The notes beneath the pieces are model-generated. The model worked only from the letters and a program-made list of their open reading frames with translations. It did no database searches and was not told the DNA's origin. 64,000 nt of DNA. Origin: Heterohyrax brucei (lineage: Eukaryota; Chordata; Mammalia; Hyracoidea; Procaviidae). Shown one piece after another: positions 22,498 through 32,541 of the stretch (position 1 is its first letter; each line of letters starts with the position of its first letter). Made by a program: the position numbers and the translations under genes. The stretch covers positions 66,452,351 through 66,516,350 of the forward strand of contig CM053162.1 of NCBI GenBank assembly GCA_028571685.1, given 5' to 3'.

Positions 22498-23054
22498 TAG
22501 GTCCGACAACTAGGCCTGAGAACTTAATTGTTCTAAGTGCTATGTATCTCATGCTGAATATCACCATGGTCATCTTTGAAATGCTCCTCTCAGGAAGCTG
22601 TGCACCCATGCCAGTGCCTAGTCCACCTTTCAAAGCAGTTTTGAAATTCTTTCTGGAATGGCCATTGCATCCAGCGGCACAGTGGCAAGTTTGTGAACTT
22701 AGTTGTATGGTTGTTTGTGAAGGAGTTTTTAGCCAGTAAACAAATAACTGTCAGAATGCCTTCCCTACTCACCTGATCTGGCCCCACATGAGTGTTTTCT
22801 TTACCTGAAAGTAAAGGAAATATTAAACAGAAGACACTTGGATAACATTCAGGACATCAAGGGTAATATGATGCCAGCTCTGACGGCTATTCCAGGAAAA
22901 GAGTTCCAAAATTGCTTTGAAGGGTAGACTAGGCACTGGCATCAGTACAGAGCTTCCCAAGGGGAGTGCTTTGAAGGTGACCATAGTGATATTCAGCAAT
23001 GAGGTACGTAACACTTTTTCTAGGATGAGTTCACAATCTTAATTGTTAATCCTC
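22498..23054. mobile_element. Foldback mariner-derived element, copy A
   Basis: Two inverted arms (about 22,498-22,668 and 22,885-23,054) flank a centre of roughly 215 bp. On the plus strand the centre and right arm read as a mariner-type transposase C-terminus: 'PYSPDLAP' (the third catalytic Asp region of D34D transposases), then 'LDNIQDIKGNMMPALTAIPG', 'EFQNCFEG', a stop, 'TRHWHQYRASQGECFEGD'. The left arm is the same C-terminal segment inverted. Stops and the partial coding span make it inactive. Copies B (56.2 kb) and C (63.6 kb) share the plan. Confidence 0.75.
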
Positions 23055-23455
23055 GTATTAAAATGGGAAAGTATTGAAGCTCTCCCCTCCCAGTCAACAT
23101 GAAAGCAAAATATAGTCTCCAAAGGCCACACAGGAGATGAAGCCTAGGGCCATGAGCAATTCCGCAGAAAGACAGGGGCACAATCAGCTGATCCACGTGT
23201 AGGCTTAGGGCTGGCAACACCGTCACTGCACGAGGTACAGCGGTAAACCGGACTTTCTTCCTGAACTGTCTGTCAGGCCTTTCCTCATGATATTACCTAT
23301 TGCTTAAGATTTTTGTAAATAAGGAAAGAGTTAGAATGGAAGGAAATACAAAAGAGAAGGAATATGGAATAGCAGTGAATTAGCAAGGGTGGTACACAAG
23401 CTTAAGGGACAACAAAAAAATTATGACCTAAAAAGTTTGCCCACTCTAACAAAGT
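23055..23455. other. No recognised feature
   Basis: Sequence between the foldback element and an L1 3' UTR. The stretch 23,170-23,270 is somewhat richer in CpG. I see nothing that I can name. Confidence 0.35.
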
Positions 23456-24335
23456 TTGTTAAAAGGCTGTTGTGCACTCCACTCTGTGGGTTACATTTGC
23501 GGTCTTAAGTGTCAACAAACATCAAAGAAGCATCCATTGGTTCCAACTTACCTGGAACAAAGGAGAATGAAGAACACCAGAGACAAATGGAAAACACGAG
23601 CCCAAAAGGCTGAAGGGGCCACATATACCACAGACTACATCATCAGGTGAAAGAAACCCTGGTGGTGTAGTGGTTAAGTGCTACAGCTGCTACCCAAAAG
23701 GTCGTCAGTTCAAATCCACCAGGCACACCTTGGAAACTCTGTGGGGCAGTTCTACTCTGACCTACAGGGTCGCTATGTGTAGGAATTGAGTTGAGGGTAC
23801 AGGGTTACATCATCAGGAGAAGAGAAGAACTGGATGGTGTCTGACTACCCCAATAGCTCCCCTGACAGGTAACACAACAAAGAATTTCTGTTGGAGTGGG
23901 AGAAACATAAGGTGCAGAACTCAAGCTCTAATAAGAAGATCAGACTTAAAGACCCGACAGCCTGGAGGGTCTCTAGAAGATGTGGCTCCCAGTCTTTCTA
24001 CTAGCCCAGAACTGAAACCATACTTGAAGCCAACTCCTCAGACGAAGATTAGACTGACTACAAGATGTAAAATGATACTGGGGAAGAGTGTGCTTCTTGA
24101 GTCAAGTGGATACATGAGACTAACTGAGCAGCTCGGTCCAGAGATGAGATAAGAAGACAGAAGGGGACAGGAGCTGGTTGAATGGACATGGGAAATTCAG
24201 AGTGTAAAGGAAGAGTGTGCTGTCACATTGTGGGAAGGGTAACTAGGGCTACGTAACATCGTGTATGTAAGTTTTGTATGACAAACAGACTTGACCTGTA
24301 AACTTTCGCTTAAAGCACACCCACAAAAAAAGAAA
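23456..24335 (+). mobile_element. L1 3' UTR, sense
   Basis: Plus-strand 3' UTR of an afrotherian-type L1. It starts near 'tttgcggtcttaagtgtcaa' and runs through 'acctggaacaaaggagaatg', 'cacaacaaagaatttctgtt', 'cagacttaaagacccgacag' and 'ccaactcctcagacgaagat'. It ends 'gacctgtaaactttcgctta', 'aagcacacccac' with an A-rich tail. It is interrupted by a SINE at 23,648-23,806. Related pieces lie at 25.07, 30.06 and 31.66 kb. Confidence 0.7.
23648..23806 (+). repeat. AfroSINE with clear target-site duplication
   Basis: Sense, full length: 'gaaaccctggtggtgtagtg', B box 'agttcaaatcc', 'ttctactctgacctacaggg'. An 11-bp direct repeat 'acatcatcagg' flanks it at 23,637-23,647 and 23,807-23,817. The host L1 3' UTR continues on both sides. 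Confidence 0.95.
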
Positions 24336-24532
24336 CAAAAAAATTCACCCTCCCAAAAGAAAAGCTGATTTTTTGCTTCTTAATTTGTTCTCAGAAAATA
24401 TTTTCTATTCTCTTGTCTAAGGAACCTGAGAGCTACAGACAGGCAGGTGCTTGCCTGGGAACCAACAGAGTGACTGTTTGAACTCAGCAGGAGAAATTCC
24501 GGGAGCCCAGATCCAAGAAAAATTCAACCAGG

Positions 24533-24594
24533 AAAAACTATGAGGCAGTTCTGCTCTGTCTGATGGGGTCCTGATGCACTGACAATGACTAATG
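24533..24594 (+). repeat. AfroSINE 3' fragment
   Basis: 'aactatgaggcagttctgct', 'ctgtctgatggggtcctgat', then a degraded tail 'gcactgacaatgac'. The head is missing. Confidence 0.7.
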
Positions 24595-24967
24595 GCACAC
24601 ATCAATGACAATGTTCTCTTTTCCCTTTCTGTCCCTAAATGGATCATAACTTGGTGGTTTCTGTTCACAGATGATTTCAGTGGGAAGGCTTACCTTGACC
24701 TCTTTAAGGTCCCTGTTAAAAGTATTCATGATACTCTGTGTTTCTTTTTCCATCCGCTGATTATAGTTATAATTACTTATTCATTTTTTCTTTATTTTTT
24801 TTCCTTGTACTTGAATGTGACCTTGACCACTGTTGTCACATTCCTGATGTCTGGCAAACGCCTTGCATGTGGAAAGGGCTCCACAAATGTTATCTCTTAA
24901 ACTAAGCAAATGAGAAGCAGAAATCTGAGGCAGGACAGGGAATAAAGAAAGAAACACTCAGTTAAAT
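24595..24967. other. No recognised gene
   Basis: A 102-codon plus-strand frame (24,592-24,900) is hydrophobic because of a T-rich stretch and shows no domain. A possible MIR/L2 trace lies near 24,840-24,895 ('cctgatgtctggcaaacgcc'). Confidence 0.35.
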
Positions 24968-25062
24968 CTGTCAGGCACTTCTTGGATACTCGGTGGGGCA
25001 GTTCTGTTCTCTCCTATGGGGTTGCTGTGAGTCAGAATTGACTTGACGGCACCGAGGTATGG
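24968..25062 (+). repeat. AfroSINE 3' part
   Basis: Body and tail without the head: 'tgtcaggcacttcttggata', 'cggtggggcagttctgttct', 'gttgctgtgagtcagaattg', 'acttgacggcaccgag'. Confidence 0.85.
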
Positions 25063-25372
25063 TATCAAGAGACTGGGAGAACTGGATGGTGTTGTCTAAC
25101 TACCAACAATAACTGCCTCGACGGGCAACAACACAAAGAATCTCTGATGAAGTGAGAGAAAAGTAAGGTGCAGAACTCAGCCTCTAGTACCAAGACCAAA
25201 CTTGAAGGTCTGACAGCCTTGAGAGTCTCCAGAACACATGGTTCCCTTCAGGGACTGTTCGTATCTTCCTGTCGTATTAGGAAAGTGACTTTATCCGTCC
25301 CACACCGGACACTCTACACTGTAAAATATATGCTGTTTACAAAGAAATACTTCGTTATGTATTGACACAATT
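25063..25372 (+). mobile_element. L1 3' UTR fragment, sense
   Basis: It parallels 23.82-24.05 kb: 'gagaactggatggtgttgtc' against 'gaagaactggatggtgtctg', then 'gggcaacaacacaaagaatc', 'agtaaggtgcagaactcagc' and 'aaacttgaaggtctgacagc'. It breaks off after about 25,250. Confidence 0.65.
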
Positions 25373-25699
25373 ATCCTTTAAAACCCTCAGCAGAGATTTA
25401 GTGGTTTCTCTTAGCATTTTTTTCTGCTACAGTAAACATTCTCTTTTTTATCACCCATGCCTACAGCCCATGTATGATAAGCTCGCCTGAGTAGCTTCAG
25501 TTTCCCAAATGATTTCCTTTATTTACCTGTGCTCCAAACCCCCAAATTTTGTGTCTGTTTTCCTTATAAACTAGCTGAAGTGAAGTCAGTTGATTTTCTC
25601 TAACTTAAACAGTTAAAGAGCCCAGTTCACCACTTTCTGGAAATGGTAGTAGGATAGAGGTCACTCAGAGATGTCAGGGAAGGAAGTTCTATCTACTTC
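25373..25699. other. No recognised feature
   Basis: AT-rich sequence with no gene and no repeat I can name. Confidence 0.4.
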
Positions 25700-25779
25700 T
25701 GAGCACAATTCTACTTTGCTACAGATTGGCTTGCTGTGAGTTTGAGTTGACTTAAGAGCAACTGGCTTGGTTTGGCTTC
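25700..25779 (+). repeat. AfroSINE 3' fragment
   Basis: 'agcacaattctactttgcta', 'gcttgctgtgagtttgagtt', 'gacttaagagcaactggctt' give the body end and tail. Confidence 0.75.
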
Positions 25780-25980
25780 TCCCCATATCTCTTCACCGGG
25801 AATCTTGTCTCCAAATAAGGTAGAGAACAACACAATAAAGTATAATTGTCTTTCTTACTATCAATTTTATAAGGAGTGGTAACATTTTGATAAACAAATT
25901 ACAATGACCTTTAAAATACCTTCTCTGTACAGTGGGAAGAAAGTGAATAGAAATTCTGTGTTGAAAACTCATCCACTGTC

Positions 25981-26076
25981 ATGGACTCTGGAGGACAGAT
26001 TAGAACTGCCCCACAGAGTTTCCAAGGAGTACCTGGTAGATTCGAACTGCCAGTCTTTGGGTTAGCAGACAACGCT
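25981..26076 (-). repeat. AfroSINE fragment, partial
   Basis: Antisense body: 'gaggacagattagaactgcc', 'agtttccaaggagtacctgg', 'tagattcgaactgccagtct', 'ttgggttagcagacaacgc'. Both the outer tail and the head end are missing. Confidence 0.85.
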
Positions 26077-26544
26077 TTTGTCAGGATATCTTATCCTATA
26101 ATTTGGTTAGGAAAATGAGCATCCTGGTTAGAGGAGATGAGTGATGAAGTAGTGATGGGAGAAGTATTAGGATGTTGGAATTTTATATTAACAGATATAA
26201 GCAAATATGACTAAGGATTAACCGTTGGTGAGTAACGAAAGGAATTCAAATATTTGCTGTGTTATTCTCGATTGTTTAAGTAGGTTTAAAAAATTCTAAA
26301 GTAAAATTGTGGGAAAAACCATTTAGCTTGACTGATTACTCTGGACTTGTTTAGTGTATAATTCATTTTCCATCAGAGTGGGAAGCCTTTAAAGAAATCA
26401 TTAGCTCAATTATCTGTATATCATTCTTCATGGTTTTTGAAATATCTGCATATGCATGTGCTCTGATTCACTTTATATTTTCTTTAAATTAAAATACGTT
26501 TTTACTTACGTGATTTTATCTTGAAAATAATCTCTGTAATTCTA
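26077..26544. other. No recognised feature
   Basis: AT-rich sequence with no gene or named repeat. Confidence 0.4.
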
Positions 26545-27525
26545 AGTTTATTTAAAAACACAAGAAATACGCTACTCTATCACATAATATACAAAAAAAG
26601 TTTCAAAATGAATGAAACACCTAAATGTAGGAACTAAAACTATAAAAGTTAGAGGAAAACAAGATTAAATGTTTTGGAATTAGGATTGACAATCATTTCT
26701 TGAAGATGACCTCTAAAACACAAACAACAAATGAAAACCTGCATTTTATCAAAATTAAAAATTTGTATTTCAAAGGACAGTGTCAAGATGTATTTCGAAG
26801 GATACTATCACAAAAGCAAAAAGACAACTTATGGGGCTTGGTGAGGGTGCACAAAAAATAATTCTCAGAATGGCAGAAAGTATTTGTGAGGTGTATATTT
26901 GATAAGGAACCTGTACCTAGATTACATAAAGCACTTTTAAACTCAATAACAAAAAGACAAAAATAGCACATTTAAAAACTGAGCAAATATCCCAAAGAAT
27001 ATTCCTCCAAAGAAGATATACAAATGATCAACAAGCATCTGAGTAGGTACTTACCACCGCTACTCATCAGGAAAACGGCAAATCAAGTCACAGCGAAATA
27101 ACACTTGACATCTACTGCTGTGGCCAGAATCAAAAAGTCAGTAATAACAAGCGTGGAAAACTACTTCGGAACAGTTGGAGCCTTCATACATTGCTGCTAG
27201 ACACACAAAATGGTTCAGGCACTTTGCAAAACAATAGTGGTTCCTTAAAACTAAATATGGAAGACAGCCATGAGTCAGAATCAACTTGATAGCAATGGGG
27301 TTTATGTGACCTAGCAATTCCATTCCTGGGTGTATACTCCAGTGTAGTGAAAAACATATATTCACATAAAAACTTGTAAATAAATCTTCATAGCAATATT
27401 ATTCGTAACAGCCACAAGATGCAATAAAGCCAAGTGTCCATCAGTTGAGTAATGGGTTTTAAGGATGTAGTCCATCCACACAGTGGAATATTATTTGATC
27501 ATAAAAAAGAAAAGAATTACTGAAA
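26545..27525 (+). mobile_element. Old L1 ORF2/3' end, sense
   Basis: Degenerate plus-strand L1: 'cacaaacaacaaatgaaaac', 'cattttatcaaaattaaaaa', 'gatatacaaatgatcaacaa', 'gtggaaaactacttcggaac', 'gacctagcaattccattcct', 'taataaa'-like A-rich text and 'cacacagtggaatattattt'. It is much more diverged than the L1s at 19, 41 and 44 kb. It carries a SINE tail at 27,262-27,303 and is cut by Tigger1 at 27,526. Confidence 0.85.
27262..27303 (+). repeat. 5'-truncated AfroSINE tail inside L1
   Basis: 'cagccatgagtcagaatcaa', 'cttgatagcaatggggttt' interrupts the L1 between 'aaaactaaatatgga' and 'atgtgacctagcaattcc'. Only about 40 bp of SINE was inserted. Confidence 0.8.
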
Positions 27526-29361
27526 CAGGCATGCCTCAGAGATATTGCAGGTTTTTCTAGACCACCACAATAAACGAGGCATACAATTTTTTTTTTTTGG
27601 TTACCTGGTGTGTATAAAAGTTATGCTTGTACTGTATTCTATTAAGTGTAAAATAGCATTATGTCTAAAATAAATGTACATAACTTAAAAAATACTTTAT
27701 TCCTGAAAAATGCTAATTATCATTTGAGCTTTGAGCAAGCTGTAGAATTTTTGCTGGTGGAGGCTTTTGCTTCAATGTCGATGACTGGACTGATCAGGGT
27801 GGTGGCTGATGAGGGATGAGGTGTCTGTGGCAATTTCTTAAAATAAGAATGCAGTGAAGTTTGCAGCATCTGCTGACTCTTCTTTTTATGAACGCTTTCT
27901 CTGCAGTGTGTATGATGCTGCTTGACAGCATTTTACCCACAGAACTTCATTCAGAATTGGTGTCCATCCTCTCTAACCCTGCCATTGCCTTATCAGCTAA
28001 GTTCACATAGTTTTCTAAATCCTTTGTTGTCATTTCAACAATTTTCACTGCGTTTTCATCAGAGTAGATTCCCCGTCACCCACGAGGAGCAACTCCTCAT
28101 CCATGAAAGTTTTATTATGAGATTGTAACAATTCAGTCACACTCTCAGGCTCCAGATGTAGTCCTCTTGATATTTCTAACACATCTCCAGTTATAGCCTC
28201 CACTGAAGTTTTGAGACCCTCAAAGTCATCCATGAGAGCTGGAATCAGCACCTTCCAAAATCCTATCAGTGTTGATACTTTGTCCTCCTCCTATGAATCA
28301 TGAATATACTTAAATGACATCTAGAGTAGAGAATCCTTTCTAGAAGATTTTCAATTTACTTTGCCCAGCTTCATCAGAGGAATCACTATCAGTGGCAACT
28401 CCAGCCTTACTAAGAGTGTTTTCTTAAATAGTAAGACTTGAAAGTTCAAATGACTCCTTGAGCCACGGGCTTCAGGATGGATATTGTGTTAGCAGTCTAG
28501 AAAATAGCATGAATCTTCTTGAACATCTCCGTCAGAGCTCTTGAGTGACCAGATGCATTGTAAATGAGCAATAATGCTTTGGAAGGAATCTGTTTTCTGA
28601 GCAGTAGGTCTTGACAGCAGCTTAAAATACTCCATAATCCATGTAGTAGGCAGATGTGCTGTCATCCAGGCTTTGTTGCTCCATTACAGAGCACAGGTAG
28701 AGAAGATCTAACGTAAGTCTTAAGGGCCCTAGGGTTTTTGGAGTGGTAAATGAGCATTGGCTTTCCACAGCACCACTTGCTCTTTACCTTGTACTTCTGT
28801 GCTGTGGAGATGGCTTCTTTGGGTAAATCTCATGCGTCAACAGCTGTCTGCTGAAGCTTCCTCATCTCTCTCGGTCTTCACAGAACTGAAGAGAGTTAGG
28901 ATTTAAGTTTTATTTTAAGGGTTTGATCTTCTAAAACTTTCTTCATATTGACAAGGAGGCTGCTTCACTTATCATCAGTGAGTTCACTGGAGGAGCACTT
29001 GTACTTTCTTTTAAGAACTTTTTCTTTGCCTTTACAGCTTGACTGTCTGACACAAGAGGCCTAGTTTCTGGCCTGTCTTGGCTTTTAACATCCATTATTC
29101 ACTAACCTTAATCTTTTCTACTTTTGATTTAAAGTGAGAGTTGTGTGACTCTTCCCTTCACTGGAACACTCGCAGGCCGTTGTAGGGCTACTAATTGGCT
29201 TAATTTCAGTACTGTCATGTCTCAGGGAATAAGGAGATCCGAGGAGAAGGAGAGAGACTGGAATGGCTCCCTGGTACAGCAGTCAGAACACGCATGTTTA
29301 TGGATTAAGTTCACTGTCTTATACGGGTGAAGTTCATGGTGCCCCCAAACAGTTACAATAG
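27526..29361 (-). mobile_element. Tigger1 DNA transposon, broken
   Basis: The left terminus 'caggcatgcctcagagatat' is the Tigger1 terminal inverted repeat. The body follows the Tigger1 consensus in order (TcMar-Tigger, pogo-like). The right end is missing: the match stops at about 29,361, where an LTR begins. The known full element is about 2.4 kb, so several hundred bases are absent. Part is an internal gap near 28,760-28,790. Confidence 0.93.
27690..29178 (-). pseudogene. Tigger1 transposase remnant
   Basis: The family encodes a DDE transposase with an N-terminal helix-turn-helix DNA-binding region. Here the expected start codon region at about 29,175 reads ACG rather than ATG. The centre is deleted near 28,760-28,790, which removes the span expected to hold the first catalytic Asp. 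Near 28,545-28,590 the second-Asp motif reads LLLIYNASGH, with Tyr where the family has Asp. A C-terminal piece at 28,251-28,045 still reads for 68 codons ('MLIPALMDDFEGLKTSVEAI'). Frameshifts occur throughout. It is inactive. Confidence 0.88.
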
Positions 29362-29922
29362 TGTCATGGACTGTATTATGTCCCCTCTAAAATGTGTGTA
29401 TCAAGTGAACTGGGCCATGATTTCCAGTATTGTGTGGTTTTCCTCCATTTGTGACTGATTTTTCTGTATGTTGGAAACCCTCATCTCTGCCTATGGTTAA
29501 AAGAGGCAAGATTGGATCACACCACAGAAGATTAGTAGGGCTATAAAACCAGGTCACACCTCTGATCCAAGGTAAAGGGAGTTTCCCTGCAGTGCGGCTT
29601 GTACTACTTTTAATTTCTCAAGACAGAAAAACGAGAGGGAAACAGAGAGTTGGGGAACTCATACCACCAAGAAAGTGGCACCAGGAGCACAGTACATCCT
29701 TTGGACCTGAAATCCCTGCACAGAGGTGCTCCCAGACCAAGGGAAGATTGATGCATCACAAGGATCTTCCTCTAGAGCCAGCAGAGAGAGAAAGCCTTCC
29801 CCTAGAGCTGGTATCCTGAATTTGGACTTCTAGCTTGCTAGACTGTGAGAGAACGAATTTCTCTTTGTTGAAACCATCTATTTGTGGTATTTCAGTTACA
29901 GCAGCACCAGATGGCTAAGACT
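29362..29922 (+). mobile_element. MaLR-type LTR
   Basis: It starts TG ('tgtcatggactgtattatgt') with 'cccctctaaaatgtgtgtat'. It continues through 'gatccaaggtaaagggagtt', 'gttggggaactcataccacc', 'agagagagaaagccttcccc' and 'gactgtgagagaacgaattt'. It ends 'gcaccagatggctaagac'. It replaces the right end of Tigger1. Same family as 12.44 and 38.72 kb. Confidence 0.82.
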
Positions 29923-30059
29923 CTTCCTTTGCTGGCCTTTTCTTTCCCCACATCCTGAAGAAAGGCTCAAAGCATTCTTACAGAAACTTAATCACACTTC
30001 AGAGAAACTACATCTCCTTGAGCATGAGCTTACAGGAAGAAAAACCAAACCAAACTTCA
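29923..30059. other. Unassigned spacer
   Basis: Short stretch between the LTR and the L1 3' UTR. Its second half may belong to the L1. Confidence 0.35.
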
Positions 30060-31040
30060 CAGAAAGAAGCAATCTTTGATGATTGCAAAGGAGCACAAGG
30101 GAGTGGAAGACTGGGGAAGAAACAACACTAAACAGACAACAGACAAACGGTAACTTTGGTGAAGGGTAAGACAGTACCCAACACTGGGACAGGCACCCTG
30201 TCTTGCCCAAGGCAAGGTCATGGACGCTCCACATACCCACTGAAACTCCCTGAGAGACTGCATTACTGGGTTGAAGACTGCAGATCATGGTCTCGGGCAT
30301 AACATAGTTATGGTCAATTAACATAACATAGTTTATAAAGAAAATATTCTAGATCCTACTTTGGCAAGTAGCCTCTGGAGTCTTAAAAATTTGTTAGTAG
30401 TCATCTAAGATATTCCACTGGTGTCATCCCATCTGGAACAAGGGAGAATGATGAAACCAGACACGCAAGAGAAAGACTAGTCCAAACAATGACTGCACCA
30501 CAAGTACCACAGCTCACAAGATAAACAGAGAGATAGACAGACAGATAGATTAGATAGATAGATAGATGACAGATAGATGATAGATAGAGAGATGATAGAT
30601 AAATGATGAATGGATGGATGGACAGATGGACGGATGGACGGATGGACGGATGGACGGGTGGACGGTTGGGTGGGTGGATGGATGGATAAGACTTACTGTT
30701 CTGGCAGAGATAGGAGAAACCCTGAGAGTGTGGACCCTGGACACCCTTTTAGCTCAGTACTGAAGCCACTCCTGAGGTTTACCCTTCAGTCTAAGGTCAG
30801 ACAGGCCCATAAAAGAAAATTAGACTAAAGAGGCACAGTAACCTAGGAATGACAAGGTGAGAGGGGACAGGATAGCTGGTAATGAGGAATCCAAGGTCAA
30901 GAAGTGGGAGTGATGACATGTCCTGGGGTTGGCATCCAGTGTCACAAAACAACATGTATTTTAACTGTTTAGCGGGAAATCAGTTTGCTTTGAAAACTTT
31001 CATCTAAGAGTATAATTTAAAAAAAAAGAAAGAGAAAAAA
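30060..31040 (+). mobile_element. L1 3' UTR, sense, with embedded microsatellites
   Basis: 'acggtaactttggtgaaggg', 'taagacagtacccaacactg', 'gtagcctctggagtcttaaa' (sense form of the shared 3' UTR module), 'tctggaacaagggagaatga', then after the microsatellites 'acacccttttagctcagtac', 'tgaggtttacccttcagtct', 'cagtgtcacaaaacaacatg' and an A-rich end at 31,015-31,040. A second copy of the last part lies at 31,655. Confidence 0.75.
30528..30687 (+). repeat. (GATA)n and (GGAC/GGAT)n microsatellite block
   Basis: Degenerate 'gatagatagatagatagatg' units at 30,528-30,605 give way to 'ggatggatggacagatggac' and 'ggacggatggacggatggac' units to about 30,687. The shift of unit within one tract suggests stepwise mutation and slippage. 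A 72-codon frame across it is a by-product. Confidence 0.95.
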
Positions 31041-31262
31041 TCTTCAAACTATTTGGGAAAGTATATCTCTGTGAAGTTGAGTTAGCAGATGCACAAAATA
31101 GGAAAACTAGTCTCAAGAACAATTAAAAACAAAAATAATATAATAAATCAAAATAAATGTAAAATGGGAATATTTGAGATATGCTGACATCCAGTATTTT
31201 CTTCTTGTCTAGAGTAACAAATATTAGAAATAATTTGAAATGAAATCTAATGTGATTCAATG

Positions 31263-31263
<1 letters not shown>

Positions 31264-31335
<72 letters not shown>
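31264..31335 (+). repeat. (GT)36 dinucleotide microsatellite
   Basis: Uninterrupted GT repeat of 72 bp. It is perfect, so probably variable in length between individuals, and it has Z-DNA potential. The 66-codon frame across it (poly Cys-Val) is an artefact. Confidence 0.98.
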
Positions 31336-31338
<3 letters not shown>

Positions 31339-31654
31339 ATCAGTGGGCCGTATTTCTGCACTTTGGAAAAAATTAAATTAATACAGTCTCAACCTTGGCA
31401 AGAATTGACTGTACAGATTCTGGAAAGTGAAGTCATCTAGATGCTTCCTGAATACCTTTGGTAACTGAGAATGTTAATCTATGAGATATTACTCCACTTT
31501 AAGACAACTGAATTGATTAAAAAAAATGTTTAGCTATATTGTGTTAGACTCACCTTCTAATTTCCAGCTTTTGGTCCATGTTCTAGAAAGCAGAGAATAA
31601 GTGGATTCCCTGTCTCTGTATGATAACCCTTTAATGACTTAAAAACAATTTGGC
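31336..31654. other. No recognised feature
   Basis: AT-rich sequence between the GT repeat and the next L1 3' UTR piece. Confidence 0.4.
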
Positions 31655-31940
31655 TCCTGGAAACCCTTTTAGCTTAGTACTGAAGTCTTTTCTGAGGTTC
31701 ACCCTTCAGTGAGAGATTAGCCAGGCCCACAAAACAAAATGACACTGAGCGAGGACCCCAGCCCAGGAGCCAGGCTAAGGAAGCTGGAAAGAACAGGACA
31801 GCTCATAATGGGGAATGCAAGGCTGAGAAGGGGAGAGATTTGACAGTCACGCAATTAGCAACCAATGTCACAAAACAATGTGTACCAATTTGCTCTGTAA
31901 AACCTTCCTCTGAAGTGCAATTAACTTGCTCTCAAATCCT
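31655..31940 (+). mobile_element. L1 3' UTR end, sense
   Basis: 'aaacccttttagcttagtac', 'tgaggttcacccttcagtga', 'gattagccaggcccacaaaa', 'caatgtcacaaaacaatgtg', 'ttgctctgtaaaaccttcct'. This is the same segment as 30,735-31,010, about 900 bp away in the same orientation. Confidence 0.75.
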
Positions 31941-32189
31941 CCAGGTGCAGATCTTTTACTTTTTCTCACATAAATTGGCTTCAGATTCTGTTGTCAGTCT
32001 AATTTGTTCCCTCTAGAACCTATTGTAGTTTGATGAGGTAAATTTAACCTTTGAAAAGACATTGTTGTTTGCATCTCACAGCTACCCAACTATCTATAAT
32101 CAGTCTTATTAGTGTGATACCATCCTCACACTGCCACTTTGGCACAGATACATTGTCATCAATCAGTAGTGAAATCAAAGCCAATCCTT

Positions 32190-32383
32190 GGAGTCAAAGA
32201 GAATAAATTTAAAACCTATCTTCTGTATTTTTGAGCTGTCAAAACTCATGCTAGTTACCTGGCTAACTTTGGTTTGTTTAATTGTCATATGGGACTTCTG
32301 AGTGAATTAAATGCAGTATTGTTTATAGGAAGGTAAGCATAATGCCTGGTGTTTAGTAATTTCTCAGTATTCACCATTGTTAA
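32190..32383 (+). repeat. MIR element
   Basis: Sense MIR 3' part: 'catgctagttacctggctaa', 'ttctgagtgaattaaatgca', 'aagcataatgcctggtgttt', 'agtaatttctcagtattc'. Confidence 0.65.
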
Positions 32384-32387
32384 AACA

Positions 32388-32541
32388 GAACCCTGGTGTG
32401 GAGTGGTACAGAGTTCTGCAGTTAACATAAAGCTCAGCAGTTCAAACCCACCAGCTGCTCCTTGGAAACCCTATAGGGCAGTACTACTCTGTCTTACAGG
32501 GTCTCTATGAGTCACAATCAATTCAGTAGCAATGGGTTTAA
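32388..32541 (+). repeat. AfroSINE
   Basis: Sense, full length: 'aaccctggtgtggagtggta', B box 'agttcaaaccc', 'actactctgtcttacagggt', tail 'gagtcacaatcaattcagta'. Confidence 0.92.

Noticed and set aside
31240..31440. 66-codon frame with a Cys-Val repeat
   Set aside because: Translation of the perfect GT microsatellite.
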